Positions 23,267 to 36,018 of a DNA stretch of 64,000 nt are shown piece by piece (position 1 is the stretch's first letter; every line of letters starts with the position of its first letter). The position numbers and the translations under genes are program-made. Below the pieces are notes generated by a model. It was given only the letters and a program-made list of their open reading frames with translations, did no database searches and was not told the DNA's origin. This DNA comes from Tragulus kanchil (Eukaryota > Chordata > Mammalia > Artiodactyla > Tragulidae), in the NCBI GenBank assembly GCA_022376925.1, contig JAIOJX010000026.1, forward strand, positions 257,645,330 to 257,709,329. The letters run 5' to 3'.

Positions 23267-23533
23267 CATTTTTTTTTTCTTTTCCCATCATTCCTCTGTT
23301 ACTTATACTTATTTTCATCCATCTTTTTTTTATTCTTTAGCATGTGTGGGCCTCCCATTGCAGTGGCCTCTCATGCAGAGCAGCGGCTCTGGGTGCATGT
23401 GCTCCAGAGTGCTGGCTTCTAATTGGACCGGTTCAGCGCTCCGCGCACTTGGGCTTTTTCCGGGCCAGGGATCGAACTGGTGCCTCTTGCACTGCAAAGT
23501 GGACTCTTTACCCACTGCATCACCAGGGAAGCC
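23267..23533 (-). mobile_element. CHR-type SINE, reverse strand (duplicate)
   Basis: The second copy of the SINE at 22222, present through tandem pair G, with three small deletions in the 'gccgctccgcggc' part. Confidence 0.88.
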
Positions 23534-23885
23534 CGGAAATTCTCATTTTAAAGTGTGTTTTTACAGCAACTTATCAAACAAACAGTGGCCTTTAGTGGTT
23601 GCTCTGTGACAGTCACTCTATTAAAATCTTGATGTAAACAAGTGGGGAAGGTGAACTAGAAGCGCAGATATTTGCATGGCATTACTGTCAGGTAATTTTT
23701 AAAGATAAGTTTTATGAACCCATTACTTGCAGTCAATGCTTTTGACTACAGCATCTGAAATCATTTAAGGAGGCAAAATGTTTTGTCCAAACATATTGCT
23801 GGGAGTCAGTTTGTAGCTTCTTTTTATGTAATTCAATTTAGTCCTGTTGCTTGCATGAAAGAGAAATTCTAGCTGGGCAGCCATT

Positions 23886-26236
23886 GTGGGCAAGTAAAAA
23901 GTGACAATATGGTGTGTATCTGAGGCAATTAAAATTAAATGCTTTTAGTCTTACATTTTACTTCTTAATAAATGGGTAATTGCATTGTGTGTACCTGGTG
24001 ACAGGACAAATTAAGCCGATACCAGGCATATTTGTTAGCTCTATCCAGTAAACATAAACTTATTTTTGAATTCTATATCAGATGGAGGAAAACCCTAAGC
24101 AAGTTTTCTTTCCAAAAATGTGTCTGAAAAATAGGGCCACCATGCTATCAGCTGGAATTATTTTGACATATGTAGCAGCCTAGTTTAGAAACAAATGAAA
24201 GGATAAGATAAATGAAGAAAGGTATGTTTAGAGTTTAGTCTGATATTAGTGGTAGTGTTAAAACTATGGTAGGTAAATAATCAGTATAAAATTACATATA
24301 GAATTATAGTAGGTAAATAATCCAGAACCCTCTGAGTTTCCAATGGCAAACTTCTGTCTAGCAAAGTATGAAGTTTCAAAATTATTAAATTTCATTCTTT
24401 AAATTAATATGAATGGAAAGACATGTGAGGATATGAGTAAACTTTGATCATTTGACTCCAGCTTATTCAACAATTTATACAAGATCTTATCAAACACCTA
24501 TGGTATACCAAACATTTTACTTGGATCTTAGAATGAATGCAAAATTAGATGTGAAATTCCTGCCCTCAAGCAATGTATAGGCATGTGGGAGAGAAAGGCT
24601 TGTAAATGAATAAATGGTGCAACAGAAGATTAAGGTGTTACAGAAACAGCATTAAAAGTTTGTCAAGGAGATTCAAAAGTAGCTGTGTCTCTCTTAAAAG
24701 GCATTAGAGAAGTGATTTTCAGAGTTTGCGATATGCTTCCCATATGGCAGCATGGGTTGAGAAGATGATACTGGAAGAAGGTTCCAAGCAGTAGACATGT
24801 GAAACAGTATAGGATGCTTGGGGGAAAGGTAAGTAGCCTGGGGGTGGGGAGCAGTGGAGATTTGGGAACTGTGATATTTATGGATGTGAGTTCACTAGAG
24901 ATAATTCAGGAGATTTTGCAGAGCACGAATCATGCTATAGAGTTTAGATTTCAACTCAACAGAGTCACTGAAGAAAACAGAGAAGAAAAATCAAATTTGC
25001 GAAAAAGTTCAATGCAGAATACTAAAGGAAAGTATAATCAGCAGTAAGAAATCCATGTGGGCAAAAGTGACAATATGGTGTGTATCTGAGGCAATTAAAA
25101 TTAAAGTCTTTTAGTCTTACATTTTACTTCTGAATAACTGGGTAATTGCATTGTGTGTACCTGGTGACAGGACAAATTAAGCCGATACCAGGCATATTTG
25201 TTAGCTCTATCCAGTAAACATAAACTTATTTTTGAATTCTATATCAGATGGAGGAAAACCCTAAGCAAGTTTTCTTTCCAAAAATGTGTCTGAAAAATAG
25301 GGCCACCATGCTATCAGCTGGAATTATTTTGACATATGTAGCAGCCTAGTTTAGAAACAAATGAAAGGATAAGATAAATGAAGAAAGGTATGTTTAGAGT
25401 TTAGTCTGATATTAGTGGTAGTGTTAAAACTATGGTAGGTAAATAATCAGTATAAAATTACATATAGAATTATAGTAGGTAAATAATCCAGAACCCTCTG
25501 AGTTTCCAATGGCAAACTTCTGTCTAGCAAAGTATGAAGTTTCAAAATTATTAAATTTCATTCTTTAAATTAATATGAATGGAAAGACATGTGAGGATAT
25601 GAGTAAACTTTGATCATTTGACTCCAGCTTATTCAACAATTTATACAAGATCTTATCAAACACCTATGGTATACCAAACATTTTACTTGGATCTTAGAAT
25701 GAATGCAAAATTAGATGTGAAATTCCTGCCCTCAAGCAATGTATAGGCATGTGGGAGAGAAAGGCTTGTAAATGAATAAATGGTGCAACAGAAGATTAAG
25801 GTGTTACAGAAACAGCATTAAAAGTTTGTCAAGGAGATTCAAAAGTAGCTGTGTCTCTCTTAAAAGGCATTAGAGAAGTGATTTTCAGAGTTTGCGATAT
25901 GCTTCCCATATGGCAGCATGGGTTGAGAAGATGATACTGGAAGAAGGTTCCAAGCAGTAGACATGTGAAACAGTATAGGATGCTTGGGGGAAAGGTAAGT
26001 AGCCTGGGGGTGGGGAGCAGTGGAGATTTGGGAACTGTGATATTTATGGATGTGAGTTCACTAGAGATAATTCAGGAGATTTTGCAGAGCACGAATCATG
26101 CTATAGAGTTTAGATTTCAACTCAACAGAGTCACTGAAGAAAACAGAGAAGAAAAATCAAATTTGCATATTAGAAAAATTAGTTTAGCAACAATGCAGAA
26201 TACTAAAGGAAAGTATAATCAGCAGTAAGAAATCCA
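23886..26236 (+). repeat. Tandem pair H, offset 1170 then 1166
   Basis: Copies about 23886-25055 and 25056-26236. The first 80 bases of copy 2 carry several changes and a gap. The end of copy 1 (25000-25015) lacks about 18 bases present in copy 2. Both errors lie next to the junction. Confidence 0.93.
24440..24990 (+). repeat. Ancient mammal-wide repeat, family not assigned
   Basis: It holds the well-known block 'caaacacctatggtatacc' followed by 'cctgccctcaagcaatg', seen in many old interspersed repeats of mammals, and then a G-rich part. I cannot name the family. It recurs at 25606-26156 through pair H, and related text continues near 26690-26790. Confidence 0.4.
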
Positions 26237-26413
26237 GCATCATTTATCATAATTAGAGGAATAAGGCCTGGACTGAGGAAAGAAAAGATGGTAGAAAAGA
26301 GACATTTAGAGCAGAGACATTCTGCTGACACAGCGCCAACAGCGCGGGTGAAAGGGGAGGGCAGATGGTTTCACTGGTGGTGACTGCTGGGTAGAGGTTT
26401 GGGTGATCAAATA

Positions 26414-28658
26414 GCTGGTGCCATTCTTTAGCAAAATTGTATGAACAATGGTAACAAGAACTAGCACTGAGAGCTTAGGCATTCATGATCTCATTTGATT
26501 TTTATACTATCTAAAGTAGATCCAAGTACTATTTGTCTTAGAGTCAAAATACATTAGACTTAGACTGGTTTACTAACTGGCCTAAAGTCTCTCATGTAGT
26601 ATGTGACAGAAACTAGACTCAAACCCAGAAAAGCTTCACTCCAAAGTTATTTTAGGAATTATTTTATATCTCAGAAAATGAGCAGGAGCTATTTTTGATA
26701 TACAGAGTTTGAGATGCCTGTTGAGATATTTTGTAGGCAGGTGGATAGAAAGGTCTGGAGTTCTCAGCATGTGACTGATAGCTGAAGGGACAGAGTCTAT
26801 TTATACAAAACACGGAGAAATGCAGGCAGAAGTCAATTATTTTATATTTAAAAGGCAGGCAGAAGATAATGAACACCTAAAGGAATATGAGAGATTAAAA
26901 GAAAGGGGAACAAAAAAAGAATCCTTGTGGTCAGTTCTACATACAGAGTGCTTCTGTCCATACATGGCTACAAATCTTACCAGTTGTTTAAAACCTAAGG
27001 AAAATGTTACCTCCCCCAAGATATTCCTCTTCTGATATTCCTATTCAAAACTAATCCTTTTCCTGAACTCTTTCATATTAATTTTCATAATCTTTACAAC
27101 TTTCTATCCTTGTAATATATGGATATTTTCTTTATTTCTATCCATCTACAATTTTACTTATGGCAAAGTTAGTATTTTTCAGTTTGTATCCCCCCATAAT
27201 ATATTTGGGTGATCAGTGGTAATTAGTTGAGTGCATGCATTAGTGGATACTCTTGTCAAAATGCTAAAGAAATTTTGGGCATCAAGGAATCTAATGGAAA
27301 AACAAAATAACAGCCAGCCAACATGATGTTAATCCCATCAACAAAACACAAGTGCATATGCAACAAATCACTAAAAAATTCCTATCAACTGCATTTTACA
27401 TGTGATACTGTCAACTGAAAAAATGAACAACTTGAGGTTGCAAGTTAAGTTTCATTGGGGGCACAATTAGGACTGCAGCCCAGGGGGCAGCACCTCAGAT
27501 AGCTCTGAGAGACTGCTCCAAGAGGTAGTGGGAAAGGCTGGTGCCATTCTTTAGCAAAATTGTATGAACAATGGTAACAAGAACTAGCACTGAGAGCTTA
27601 GGCATTCATGATCTCATTTGATTTTTATACTATCTAAAGTAGATCCAAGTACTATTTGTCTTAGAGTCAAAATACATTAGACTTAGACTGGTTTACTAAC
27701 TGGCCTAAAGTCTCTCATGTAGTATGTGACAGAAACTAGACTCAAACCCAGAAAAGCTTCACTCCAAAGTTATTTTAGGAATTATTTTATATCTCAGAAA
27801 ATGAGCAGGAGCTATTTTTGATATACAGAGTTTGAGATGCCTGTTGAGATATTTTGTAGGCAGGTGGATAGAAAGGTCTGGAGTTCTCAGCATGTGACTG
27901 ATAGCTGAAGGGACAGAGTCTATTTATACAAAACACGGAGAAATGCAGGCAGAAGTCAATTATTTTATATTTAAAAGGCAGGCAGAAGATAATGAACACC
28001 TAAAGGAATATGAGAGATTAAAAGAAAGGGGAAAAAAAAAAGAATCCTTGTGGTCAGTTCTACATACAGAGTGCTTCTGTCCATACATGGCTACAAATCT
28101 TACCAGTTGTTTAAAACCTAAGGAAAATGTTACCTCCCCCAAGATATTCCTCTTCTGATATTCCTATTCAAAACTAATCCTTTTCCTGAACTCTTTCATA
28201 TTAATTTTCATAATCTTTACAACTTTCTATCCTTGTAATATATGGATATTTTCTTTATTTCTATCCATCTACAATTTTACTTATGGCAAAGTTAGTATTT
28301 TTCAGTTTGTATCCCCCCATAATATATTTGGGTGATCAGTGGTAATTAGTTGAGTGCATGCATTAGTGGATACTCTTGTCAAAATGCTAAAGAAATTTTG
28401 GGCATCAAGGAATCTAATGGAAAAACAAAATAACAGCCAGCCAACATGATGTTAATCCCATCAACAAAACACAAGTGCATATGCAACAAATCACTAAAAA
28501 ATTCCTATCAACTGCATTTTACATGTGATACTGTCAACTGAAAAAATGAACAACTTGAGGTTGCAAGTTAAGTTTCATTGGGGGCACAATTAGGACTGCA
28601 GCCCAGGGGGCAGCACCTCAGATAGCTCTGAGAGACTGCTCCAAAGAGGTAGTGGGGG
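26414..28658 (+). repeat. Tandem pair I, offset 1123
   Basis: Copies 26414-27536 and 27537-28658 with a few homopolymer differences, for example the A run near 26910 against 28032. Confidence 0.95.
26470..26650 (+). repeat. MIR SINE
   Basis: 'gatctcatttgatttttat', 'actggcctaaagtctctc' and 'gactcaaacccag' follow the MIR order from centre to 3' part, ending 'ctccaaag'. It is seen again at 27593-27773. Confidence 0.75.
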
Positions 28659-29215
28659 AAAGGTCAATTTATATGGTTTTGATGAAGGCGGAGCTCACTA
28701 TCATTAATCAGTCATTTTACAAAAGATTTTCGGTTAGTCACCAAGCTCTAATGTCACCATGAAGGGATTTAGTGCTTTTCTAGGTATGAAGAGATGAGAT
28801 CATAAAAGCTGTTCCCCAAAATACCCGCCTATCTGAAGATCTGTCTCACCAGATATTCAGGAGCACAGAGTGTCTATTCCACCCTGAACTACCTCAGGGG
28901 GTCTGGAAGGTCAGCAGCTCTCAACAGTACAGGTTCAACCTCTGCAGAGGCAGATGGCAAATATGTTTGTTATTCAGTCAGTGGCAATGTAATTGGTAAA
29001 TGCCAACTTGTAGTTGACAATACTGCTGGATTGGAATGGGTCTATAGGAAAAATTTAAGTTATCAGAGTGCAGGAGCAGTGTAAATGAAGACTCAAAAAA
29101 TCAGTCAACCCAAAATTTTTATAGTCTTTAACACCACAAGTGATACAGTAAGTTGAGACCTTAAAAGGTAGGTGGTAACTTACGATTTTGAAAAATCTTG
29201 TACTTCTGAAGTTTC
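28659..29215. other. Non-duplicated stretch, nothing recognised
   Basis: Single-copy AT-rich DNA with no credible open frame and no repeat I can name. Confidence 0.5.
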
Positions 29216-29219
29216 AATT

Positions 29220-29400
29220 TTGTCATTAGCCAGTTGTGTGACCTTGGTCAAATTATGTAATACTCTGAAGATTTCCTATTCTTTAAAATTAGGGAAATAA
29301 GTTGTGGTTTATATAAATGTGTTAGGCTTAAATTTCAGTATATGTCAAACACAGCATAATAGGGTTCATTCAACAGATCATTCAACTAACGGCTGTTGTT
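29220..29400 (+). repeat. MIR SINE remnant
   Basis: 'agccagttgtgtgaccttgg' followed by 'tcaaattatgtaatactc' is a close match to the MIR core block. The 3' part is decayed. Confidence 0.6.
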
Positions 29401-29611
29401 GCTGCTGCTAATAAATGTTTAGGGAGAAACAATCAGAACAAATCCAAGTATTTTCCACTTTACCCAGCAGACTAGGATACAGTGTTCAACAGGAAATAAA
29501 AAGATTTTAGAAAAGATTTGACAGACTGCATAATCCAGAGATGAAGGTAAGTGTACACCCAGGGAGGATGTCATGTCCTACTGGATATTTCATATTAATA
29601 CCAACAAGAAG

Positions 29612-29752
29612 GGAGCACCAGAGGATGAGATGGTTAGATAGCATCACATTCCAAGGCACATGAATCTGAGAAAATTTTGGTAGATAGTGAAGAACAGGGA
29701 AGTCTGGCATGCTGTAGTAAGAGTCGGACATGAATGAGCAACTGACAACAAC
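29612..29752 (+). mobile_element. BovB LINE 3' end fragment
   Basis: 'gaggatgagatggttagata' and 'gtgaagaacagggaagtctg' then 'ggcatgctgtagtaagag' match the last 140 bases of BovB, which encode the RT C terminus (family ending KSRTRLSD). It is heavily decayed. Confidence 0.8.
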
Positions 29753-30384
29753 CCTGGAACACTTGGACTAGCAGACCATGTGATCAATTCTTTCTAATAA
29801 ATATTTTTTAAGTAAGTGCTATGCTATTTTACTAATTGTATTTCTAAAATATTAATGTAAGTAAACAACTGTGTGAAAAAATAAAGAATAAATTCTTCTG
29901 TACATAAGAATTTTAAATAATTTGGACAGACACTCTGTCCTTAGAAAGTAGAACATGATCCCCCCACTTCCTCTCCATACATCCGGGCTGTGCAAAGTAA
30001 CTTCTTTCCAAAGAGAACAGTGTGAGGATGAAGGAGAAAAATGGGTATGTTTACAGCTAACAAACATTAGCTCAGCCAGGTGACCAAGGTTAACATCAAT
30101 GCTAGCAGGTTACATATACTCTTGATATAAGTGAGAAGAATGACACTGTGTTTCTGTGGTCTTGTCCCTCGAAACTCAAAGACCGGGGGTCCAAGTCCTT
30201 CTGATTGAGGCACCCCCCCATCTCAAAAAAAAAAAAAACCTCTATGGCCCAGTCTAATCATGATAAAACATAAGAAAAATCTCAAGTGAGGAACATTCTA
30301 CAACACACCTAACCAATTATCCTCAAAACTGTCACAGTCATTAAAAATAAGGAATATCTGAGAGACTGTCAAAACCAAATGGAG

Positions 30385-30621
30385 GGCTTCCCCGGTGGTC
30401 CAGTTGGTAAGGACACCGCTTGCAATGCAAAGGGCACCAGTTCGATTGCTGGCCTGGGAAGATCCCACGTGCTGCGGAGCGGCTGGAGCACATGCGCCCA
30501 GAGCCGGTCCTCTGCAGCAACAGAGGCCACTGAAATGGGAGGCCCACATAGGCCAAAGAACAAAGATGGATGAAAATGAATAAATGAAAGACCAATAGAA
30601 CTGGCAAAAAAAGAAACAACA
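30385..30621 (+). mobile_element. CHR-type SINE
   Basis: The body is short and lacks part of the middle found in other copies. The B-box region is agttcgattgc. Target duplication: aaaaccaaatggag before (30371-30384) and aaaaacaaacggag after. Its twin is at 31566. Confidence 0.9.
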
Positions 30622-31565
30622 AAAACAAACGGAGCCTACAGAGATATGACAACTAAATGTAATGCGGTATTCTAGATGGGATATTGAAAGAGAAAAAGGA
30701 CAACAGGGGAAAACGGAGGAAATCTGAATGAAGTGTGAACTTTTCAAATACTGATAATATTGAGCATCAATATTGGCTCATCAGTTGTCACAAGTGTACT
30801 GTATTAATGTAAGATGTCAACAATAGGGAAAATACATTGTGGGGTATACGAGAACTCTCTCTACTCCTTCATAATAATTCCGTATACACTAAACTGTTCT
30901 AAAATAAATTTTATTTTAAAAAACTAAAGATGTCTGTATAAAGTATGGACTAGCAGACCATGTGATCAATTCTTTCTAATAAATATTTTTTAAGTAAGTG
31001 CTATGCTATTTTACTAATTGTATTTCTAAAATATTAATGTAAGTAAACAACTGTGTGAAAAAATAAAGAATAAATTCTTCTGTACATAAGAATTTTAAAT
31101 AATTTGGACAGACACTCTGTCCTTAGAAAGTAGAACATGATCCCCCCACTTCCTCTCCATACATCCGGGCTGTGCAAAGTAACTTCTTTCCAAAGAGAAC
31201 AGTGTGAGGATGAAGGAGAAAAATGGGTATGTTTACAGCTAACAAACATTAGCTCAGCCAGGTGACCAAGGTTAACATCAATGCTAGCAGGTTACATATA
31301 CTCTTGATATAAGTGAGAAGAATGACACTGTGTTTCTGTGGTCTTGTCCCTCGAAACTCAAAGACCGGGGGTCCAAGTCCTTCTGATTGAGGCACCCCCC
31401 CATCTCAAAAAAAAAAAAACCTCTATGGCCCAGTCTAATCATGATAAAACATAAGAAAAATCTCAAGTGAGGAACATTCTACAACACACCTAACCAATTA
31501 TCCTCAAAACTGTCACAGTCATTAAAAATAAGGAATATCTGAGAGACTGTCAAAACCAAATGGAG

Positions 31566-31802
31566 GGCTTCCCTGGTGGTCCAGTTGGTAAGGACACCGC
31601 TTGCAATGCAAAGGGCACCAGTTCGATTGCTGGCCTGGGAAGATCCCACGTGCTGCGGAGCGGCTGGAGCACATGCGCCCAGAGCCGGTCCTCTGCAGCA
31701 ACAGAGGCCACTGAAATGGGAGGCCCACATAGGCCAAAGAACAAAGATGGATGAAAATGAATAAATGAAAGACCAATAGAACTGGCAAAAAAAGAAACAA
31801 CA
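31566..31802 (+). mobile_element. CHR-type SINE (duplicate of pair J)
   Basis: The second copy of the SINE at 30385 with the standard head 'ggcttccctggtgg', so the earlier copy's C-G in the head is the variant. Confidence 0.9.
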
Positions 31803-32131
31803 AAAACAAACGGAGCCTACAGAGATATGACAACTAAATGTAATGCGGTATTCTAGATGGGATATTGAAAGAGAAAAAGGACAACAGGGGAAAACGGAGG
31901 AAATCTGAATGAAGTGTGAACTTTTCAAATACTGATAATATTGAGCATCAATATTGGCTCATCAGTTGTCACAAGTGTACTGTATTAATGTAAGATGTCA
32001 ACAATAGGGAAAATACATTGTGGGGTATACGAGAACTCTCTCTACTCCTTCATAATAATTCCGTATACACTAAACTGTTCTAAAATAAATTTTATTTTAA
32101 AAAACTAAAGATGTCTGTATAAAGTATGGAC

Positions 32132-32591
32132 TTTGGTTAATAATAATGTATCAATATTTATTAATTATAATAAGTGTATCACACTAATATACGATATTGA
32201 TAAAATGGGAAACAACTTGTAGGTACATGGGAACTTTCTGTATCATCTTGCATTTTTTCTGTAAATTTAAATCTACTTTAAGAACTTTTTAAAATGTAAA
32301 TATAATAAAAACATTTTAATCAGGATGTTTTATTTTTCATTTTTCTCAATTGTTATTTCAAAAGGTCTATTCTACTTGGGCATATCAGATTTTATGGCTT
32401 TATATCTCTACAATTTTTAGAGAGGTGGAAAAAATCTCCCCAAATCTACAATTATATCCATAGTCAATAAAATATTTTTATTCCTTACTGTACAAATCTG
32501 TAAGACAGTAGACCTAATTCAAGTAGATCATCACAGCTGATTTGAAACAGAAACATAAGACTTAAAAAAGATAGTATTTCTACATAATTAT
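32132..32591. other. AT-rich stretch, nothing recognised
   Basis: Very AT-rich single-copy DNA up to the SINE target site. No gene or named repeat is seen. Confidence 0.55.
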
Positions 32592-32606
32592 AGAAAGGTC
32601 ACTTTC

Positions 32607-32935
32607 GGGCTTCCCTGGTGGTCTAGTGGGTAAGGACATTGCCTTGCAGTGCAAGGGGCCCTGGTTCAATCCCTGGCCTGGGAAGATCCCACATGCCGCG
32701 GAGCAGCAGGACCGATGTGTCCAATTACCGTGCTGGAGCTCTGGAGCGCATGCGCCCAGAGCCGGTGCTCTGTGACAGCAGAGGCCTCCGCGATGGGAGG
32801 CCCACACAGGCCAAAGAACAAAGATGGATGAAAATGGACAAATAAAAGACCAATAGAAGTGACCCGCCTGCTCCCCTCCCTCCCCACCCCACCCCTTCAA
32901 ATAAAATAAATAAATAAATCTTAAAAAAAAAAAAA
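32607..32935 (+). mobile_element. CHR-type SINE, full length
   Basis: A clean full-length copy with A box, near-B box (ggttcaatccc), C-rich 3' part, TAAA repeats and A tail. The target duplication is 15 bases, agaaaggtcactttc at 32592-32606 and agaaaggtcattttc at 32936-32950, with one difference. That indicates a fairly recent insertion. Confidence 0.95.
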
Positions 32936-32950
32936 AGAAAGGTCATTTTC

Positions 32951-33679
32951 TCTTTCACAGTTTCTAGGCTCAGCAAGGCTGCCTAGGTCATATATTGTAA
33001 CACTGAGTTGCACAAGTGAGGATTTCAGTTTAGGATGCAAGAAACTGCAGGAATACCAAAGTCACTTATCTTTTCTTGCCTTTTCTTGCACCTGCATATT
33101 TATTACTGTACTTTGTAAATGGTTTGCCCTTGACATGAGAATCTAGAGGTGTTTTGTTGTTGTTGTTGTTTTATGGTGTCTCTTTTTAAGCACAGGATGT
33201 GAAGCATGTATGTCTGCTTTGGACAAGAATTTCATACCTTCACAAGATGTCAATATAACCTTGGCATTGAAATTTGTCAGACTATAGACTTTGTGTGTTC
33301 CATACCACAGAGAAGTACTTAGTGTCTAAAAGAATGTGAATAAAAATCAAAAACTGTATGAAAGAAAAAAAATATTCCTATAAAAACTATAGATAACAAT
33401 GTCATTTAGTGAGATTTGAAAAAAAAAAAAATTCCAGTGAAATGTTATTTTCTCTGTTTTATTGAGTGCACCAAATGTCCAAAAAAATTAACTCTTTTGA
33501 ATAAAGCTTTGTCTTCAATAGCCATTACTACTTATATGGTAGCCTGACAAAATGATCCTAGAGGTTCCTAACTGCTCACTGCCCTTCACCTCACTCAAAA
33601 AAATAATTGTGTATGGCATCTTTCTCAGTCCAAAGGCTGAGTCCCATGGAAAGGTATCAGACAAAGACAAATGATACGT
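32951..33679. other. Single-copy stretch with short TTG repeat
   Basis: No gene recognised. A small (TTG)n run lies near 33155-33172 and an A run near 33420-33431. The rest shows no feature I can support. Confidence 0.5.
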
Positions 33680-33829
33680 GGATAGATGGATAGATGACAG
33701 AAGATTATACATGTTTGTATTACATACACAACATTAACACACACTGAATATAGAAATAGCATAATCTCCATACACTTGTAGCTTGCTTTCAGAGTATCTC
33801 TATCCTGCTTCATCAGAAGCCCCTTCGGG

Positions 33830-34235
33830 GTCTCTGTGGTTTCAAAGATACATAGGTGATCTAACTTAAGCAAAGCAAAGCATTTTATCTCTGTGACCAA
33901 GGTAACTGACTCAGGGGTAGTCAGCATATTAAACTGGCTCATTCAGGAAGATATTCACAACTTTTGCAAGAAATACTGAGACCATGACACACTTTACCTA
34001 GTTGAATGAAGCACTTTCCTCTTATACTGCTTGCATCCATTTTGGGAAAAGAGAGCCTTGAGAGTGAAGGAAACTGAGTTCTTAGTGGCATCATGGAACC
34101 AATAAATCAGGCCTTGCCTGAAGCCAGTGCTATTTCTAGTCTTTTTAATTATGTGAGCCAGTAAATTACTTTTACTGTTTCCACCCGTTTACGTTAGGGT
34201 GATACTTGCAACTAAAGGCATCCTAAATAATACAC
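33830..34235 (+). repeat. Ancient LTR-type repeat, family not determined
   Basis: The end 'tatgtgagccagtaaatta' with 'gatacttgcaactaaaggc' and 'ctaaataatac' matches the 3' end of an old mammalian LTR-like repeat. The part before it ('ccttgcctgaagccagtg') fits the same family. No internal viral gene is present, so it would be a solitary, long-dead copy. It is repeated at 34927-35331 through pair K. Confidence 0.5.
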
Positions 34236-34284
34236 CATTCTTGAATTAAGGAAAAAAAGTGGGGTTAGTTTAGGTCAGCTGTCA

Positions 34285-34520
34285 GGAACACAGACTCTGT
34301 AGTCCAACTGCCAGGTTTCAAACCTCTGGTCTGTGACATCTTAGTTGTCTAAACTAGGTTTAGTTTACTTTAGCTTTATGGATCAATGTCCTCATCTGCA
34401 TAAAGGAGGTAGTAAGAACACCATTTTATAAGGTGATAATCAACTTTAAAAGAATCAATGCATGTAGAATATAGTTCCTGATACAAAGTACGTGCTCAGT
34501 AAGTTTGCTACTGTTATTAA
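34285..34520 (+). repeat. MIR SINE, nearly complete
   Basis: In order: 'cagactctgtagtccaactg', 'caggtttcaaacctctgg', 'tcaatgtcctcatctgcata', 'cctgatacaaagtacgtgc' and 'cagtaagtttgctactgtt', the classic MIR layout. A twin lies at 35381-35616. Confidence 0.78.
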
Positions 34521-36018
34521 ATACTAAGCTAGTGCTATTTGACAAAAATAAGGCAAGTTTATTACATATTTTGTGAAGCCTAAATTTACAGATGATCTAA
34601 TACAGTTGTAGGAAATGATTGGCAGAAAAAAAAATAATAGACATGATTTAATTTCAGTCCCTAAAAATCTGTGTAAATAAAACCAACATAAACCAAAATC
34701 TCCTGGGATCTAGCCTATTTCGACCCTTCCCCTTCATAATAATGTTATGCCCCATTACCATAAACACAAAAATGTAGGATAGATGGATAGATGACAGAAG
34801 ATTATACATGTTTGTATTACATACACAACATTAACACACACTGAATATAGAAATAGCATAATCTCCATACACTTGTAGCTTGCTTTCAGAGTATCTCTAT
34901 CCTGCTTCATCAGAAGCCCCTTCGGGGTCTCTGTGGTTTCAAAGATACATAGGTGATCTAACTTAAGCAAAGCAAAGCATTTTATCTCTGTGACCAAGGT
35001 AACTGACTCAGGGGTAGTCAGCATATTAAACTGGCTCATTCAGGAAGATATTCACAACTTTTGCAAGAAATACTGAGACCATGACACACTTTACCTAGTT
35101 GAATGAAGCACTTTCCTCTTATACTGCTTGCATCCATTTTGGGAAAAGAGAGCCTTGAGAGTGAAGGAAACTGAGTTCTTAGTGGCATCATGGAACCAAT
35201 AAATCAGGCCTTGCCTGAAGCCAGTGCTATTTCTAGTCTTTTAATTATGTGAGCCAGTAAATTACTTTTACTGTTTCCACCCGTTTACGTTAGGGTGATA
35301 CTTGCAACTAAAGGCATCCTAAATAATACACCATTCTTGAATTAAGGAAAAAAAGTGGGGTTAGTTTAGGTCAGCTGTCAGGAACACAGACTCTGTAGTC
35401 CAACTGCCAGGTTTCAAACCTCTGGTCTGTGACATCTTAGTTGTCTAAACTAGGTTTAGTTTACTTTAGCTTTATGGATCAATGTCCTCATCTGCATAAA
35501 GGAGGTAGTAAGAACACCATTTTATAAGGTGATAATCAACTTTAAAAGAATCAATGCATGTAGAATATAGTTCCTGATACAAAGTACGTGCTCAGTAAGT
35601 TTGCTACTGTTATTAAATACTAAGCTAGTGCTATTTGACAAAAATAAGGCAAGTTTATTACATATTTTGTGAAGCCTAAATTTACAGATGATCTAATACA
35701 GTTGTAGGAAATGATTGGCAGAAAAAAAAATAATAGACATGATTTAATTTCAGTCCCTAAAAATCTGTGTAAATAAAACCAACATAAACCAAAATCTCCT
35801 GGGATCTAGCCTATTTCGACCCTTCACCTTCATAAAATGATGCACTAATTCTTTCAAGGTACATGATTATATTTTAGAAATTTGTATTTTTTCAACTGTC
35901 TGAACATATTAAATTTTAGCAACTTGAATCAAATTAATTACAGTTGTTCCAAAGCATTTTAAGTTATCTGGTATTCAAATTTACTTACAAGACAAAAAGA
36001 ATACCTGGTGATCACGAT

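Larger units (their letters stand above)
21867..23959 (+). repeat. Tandem pair G, offset 1045 then 1042
   Basis: Copies 21867-22917 and 22912-23959. Copy 2 lacks three bases in the GC-rich part of its SINE (about 23430-23445). The rest is nearly identical. Confidence 0.95.
29764..32131 (+). repeat. Tandem pair J, offset 1182 then 1181
   Basis: Copies 29764-30949 and 30946-32131 are nearly identical. One A fewer appears in the A run near 31410. One base in the SINE head differs (cccgg against cctgg). Confidence 0.95.
33680..35835 (+). repeat. Tandem pair K, offset 1097 then 1096
   Basis: Copies 33680-34739 and 34777-35835. The junction 34740-34776 matches neither side well. One T fewer in a homopolymer (about 34144 against 35240). 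Confidence 0.94.
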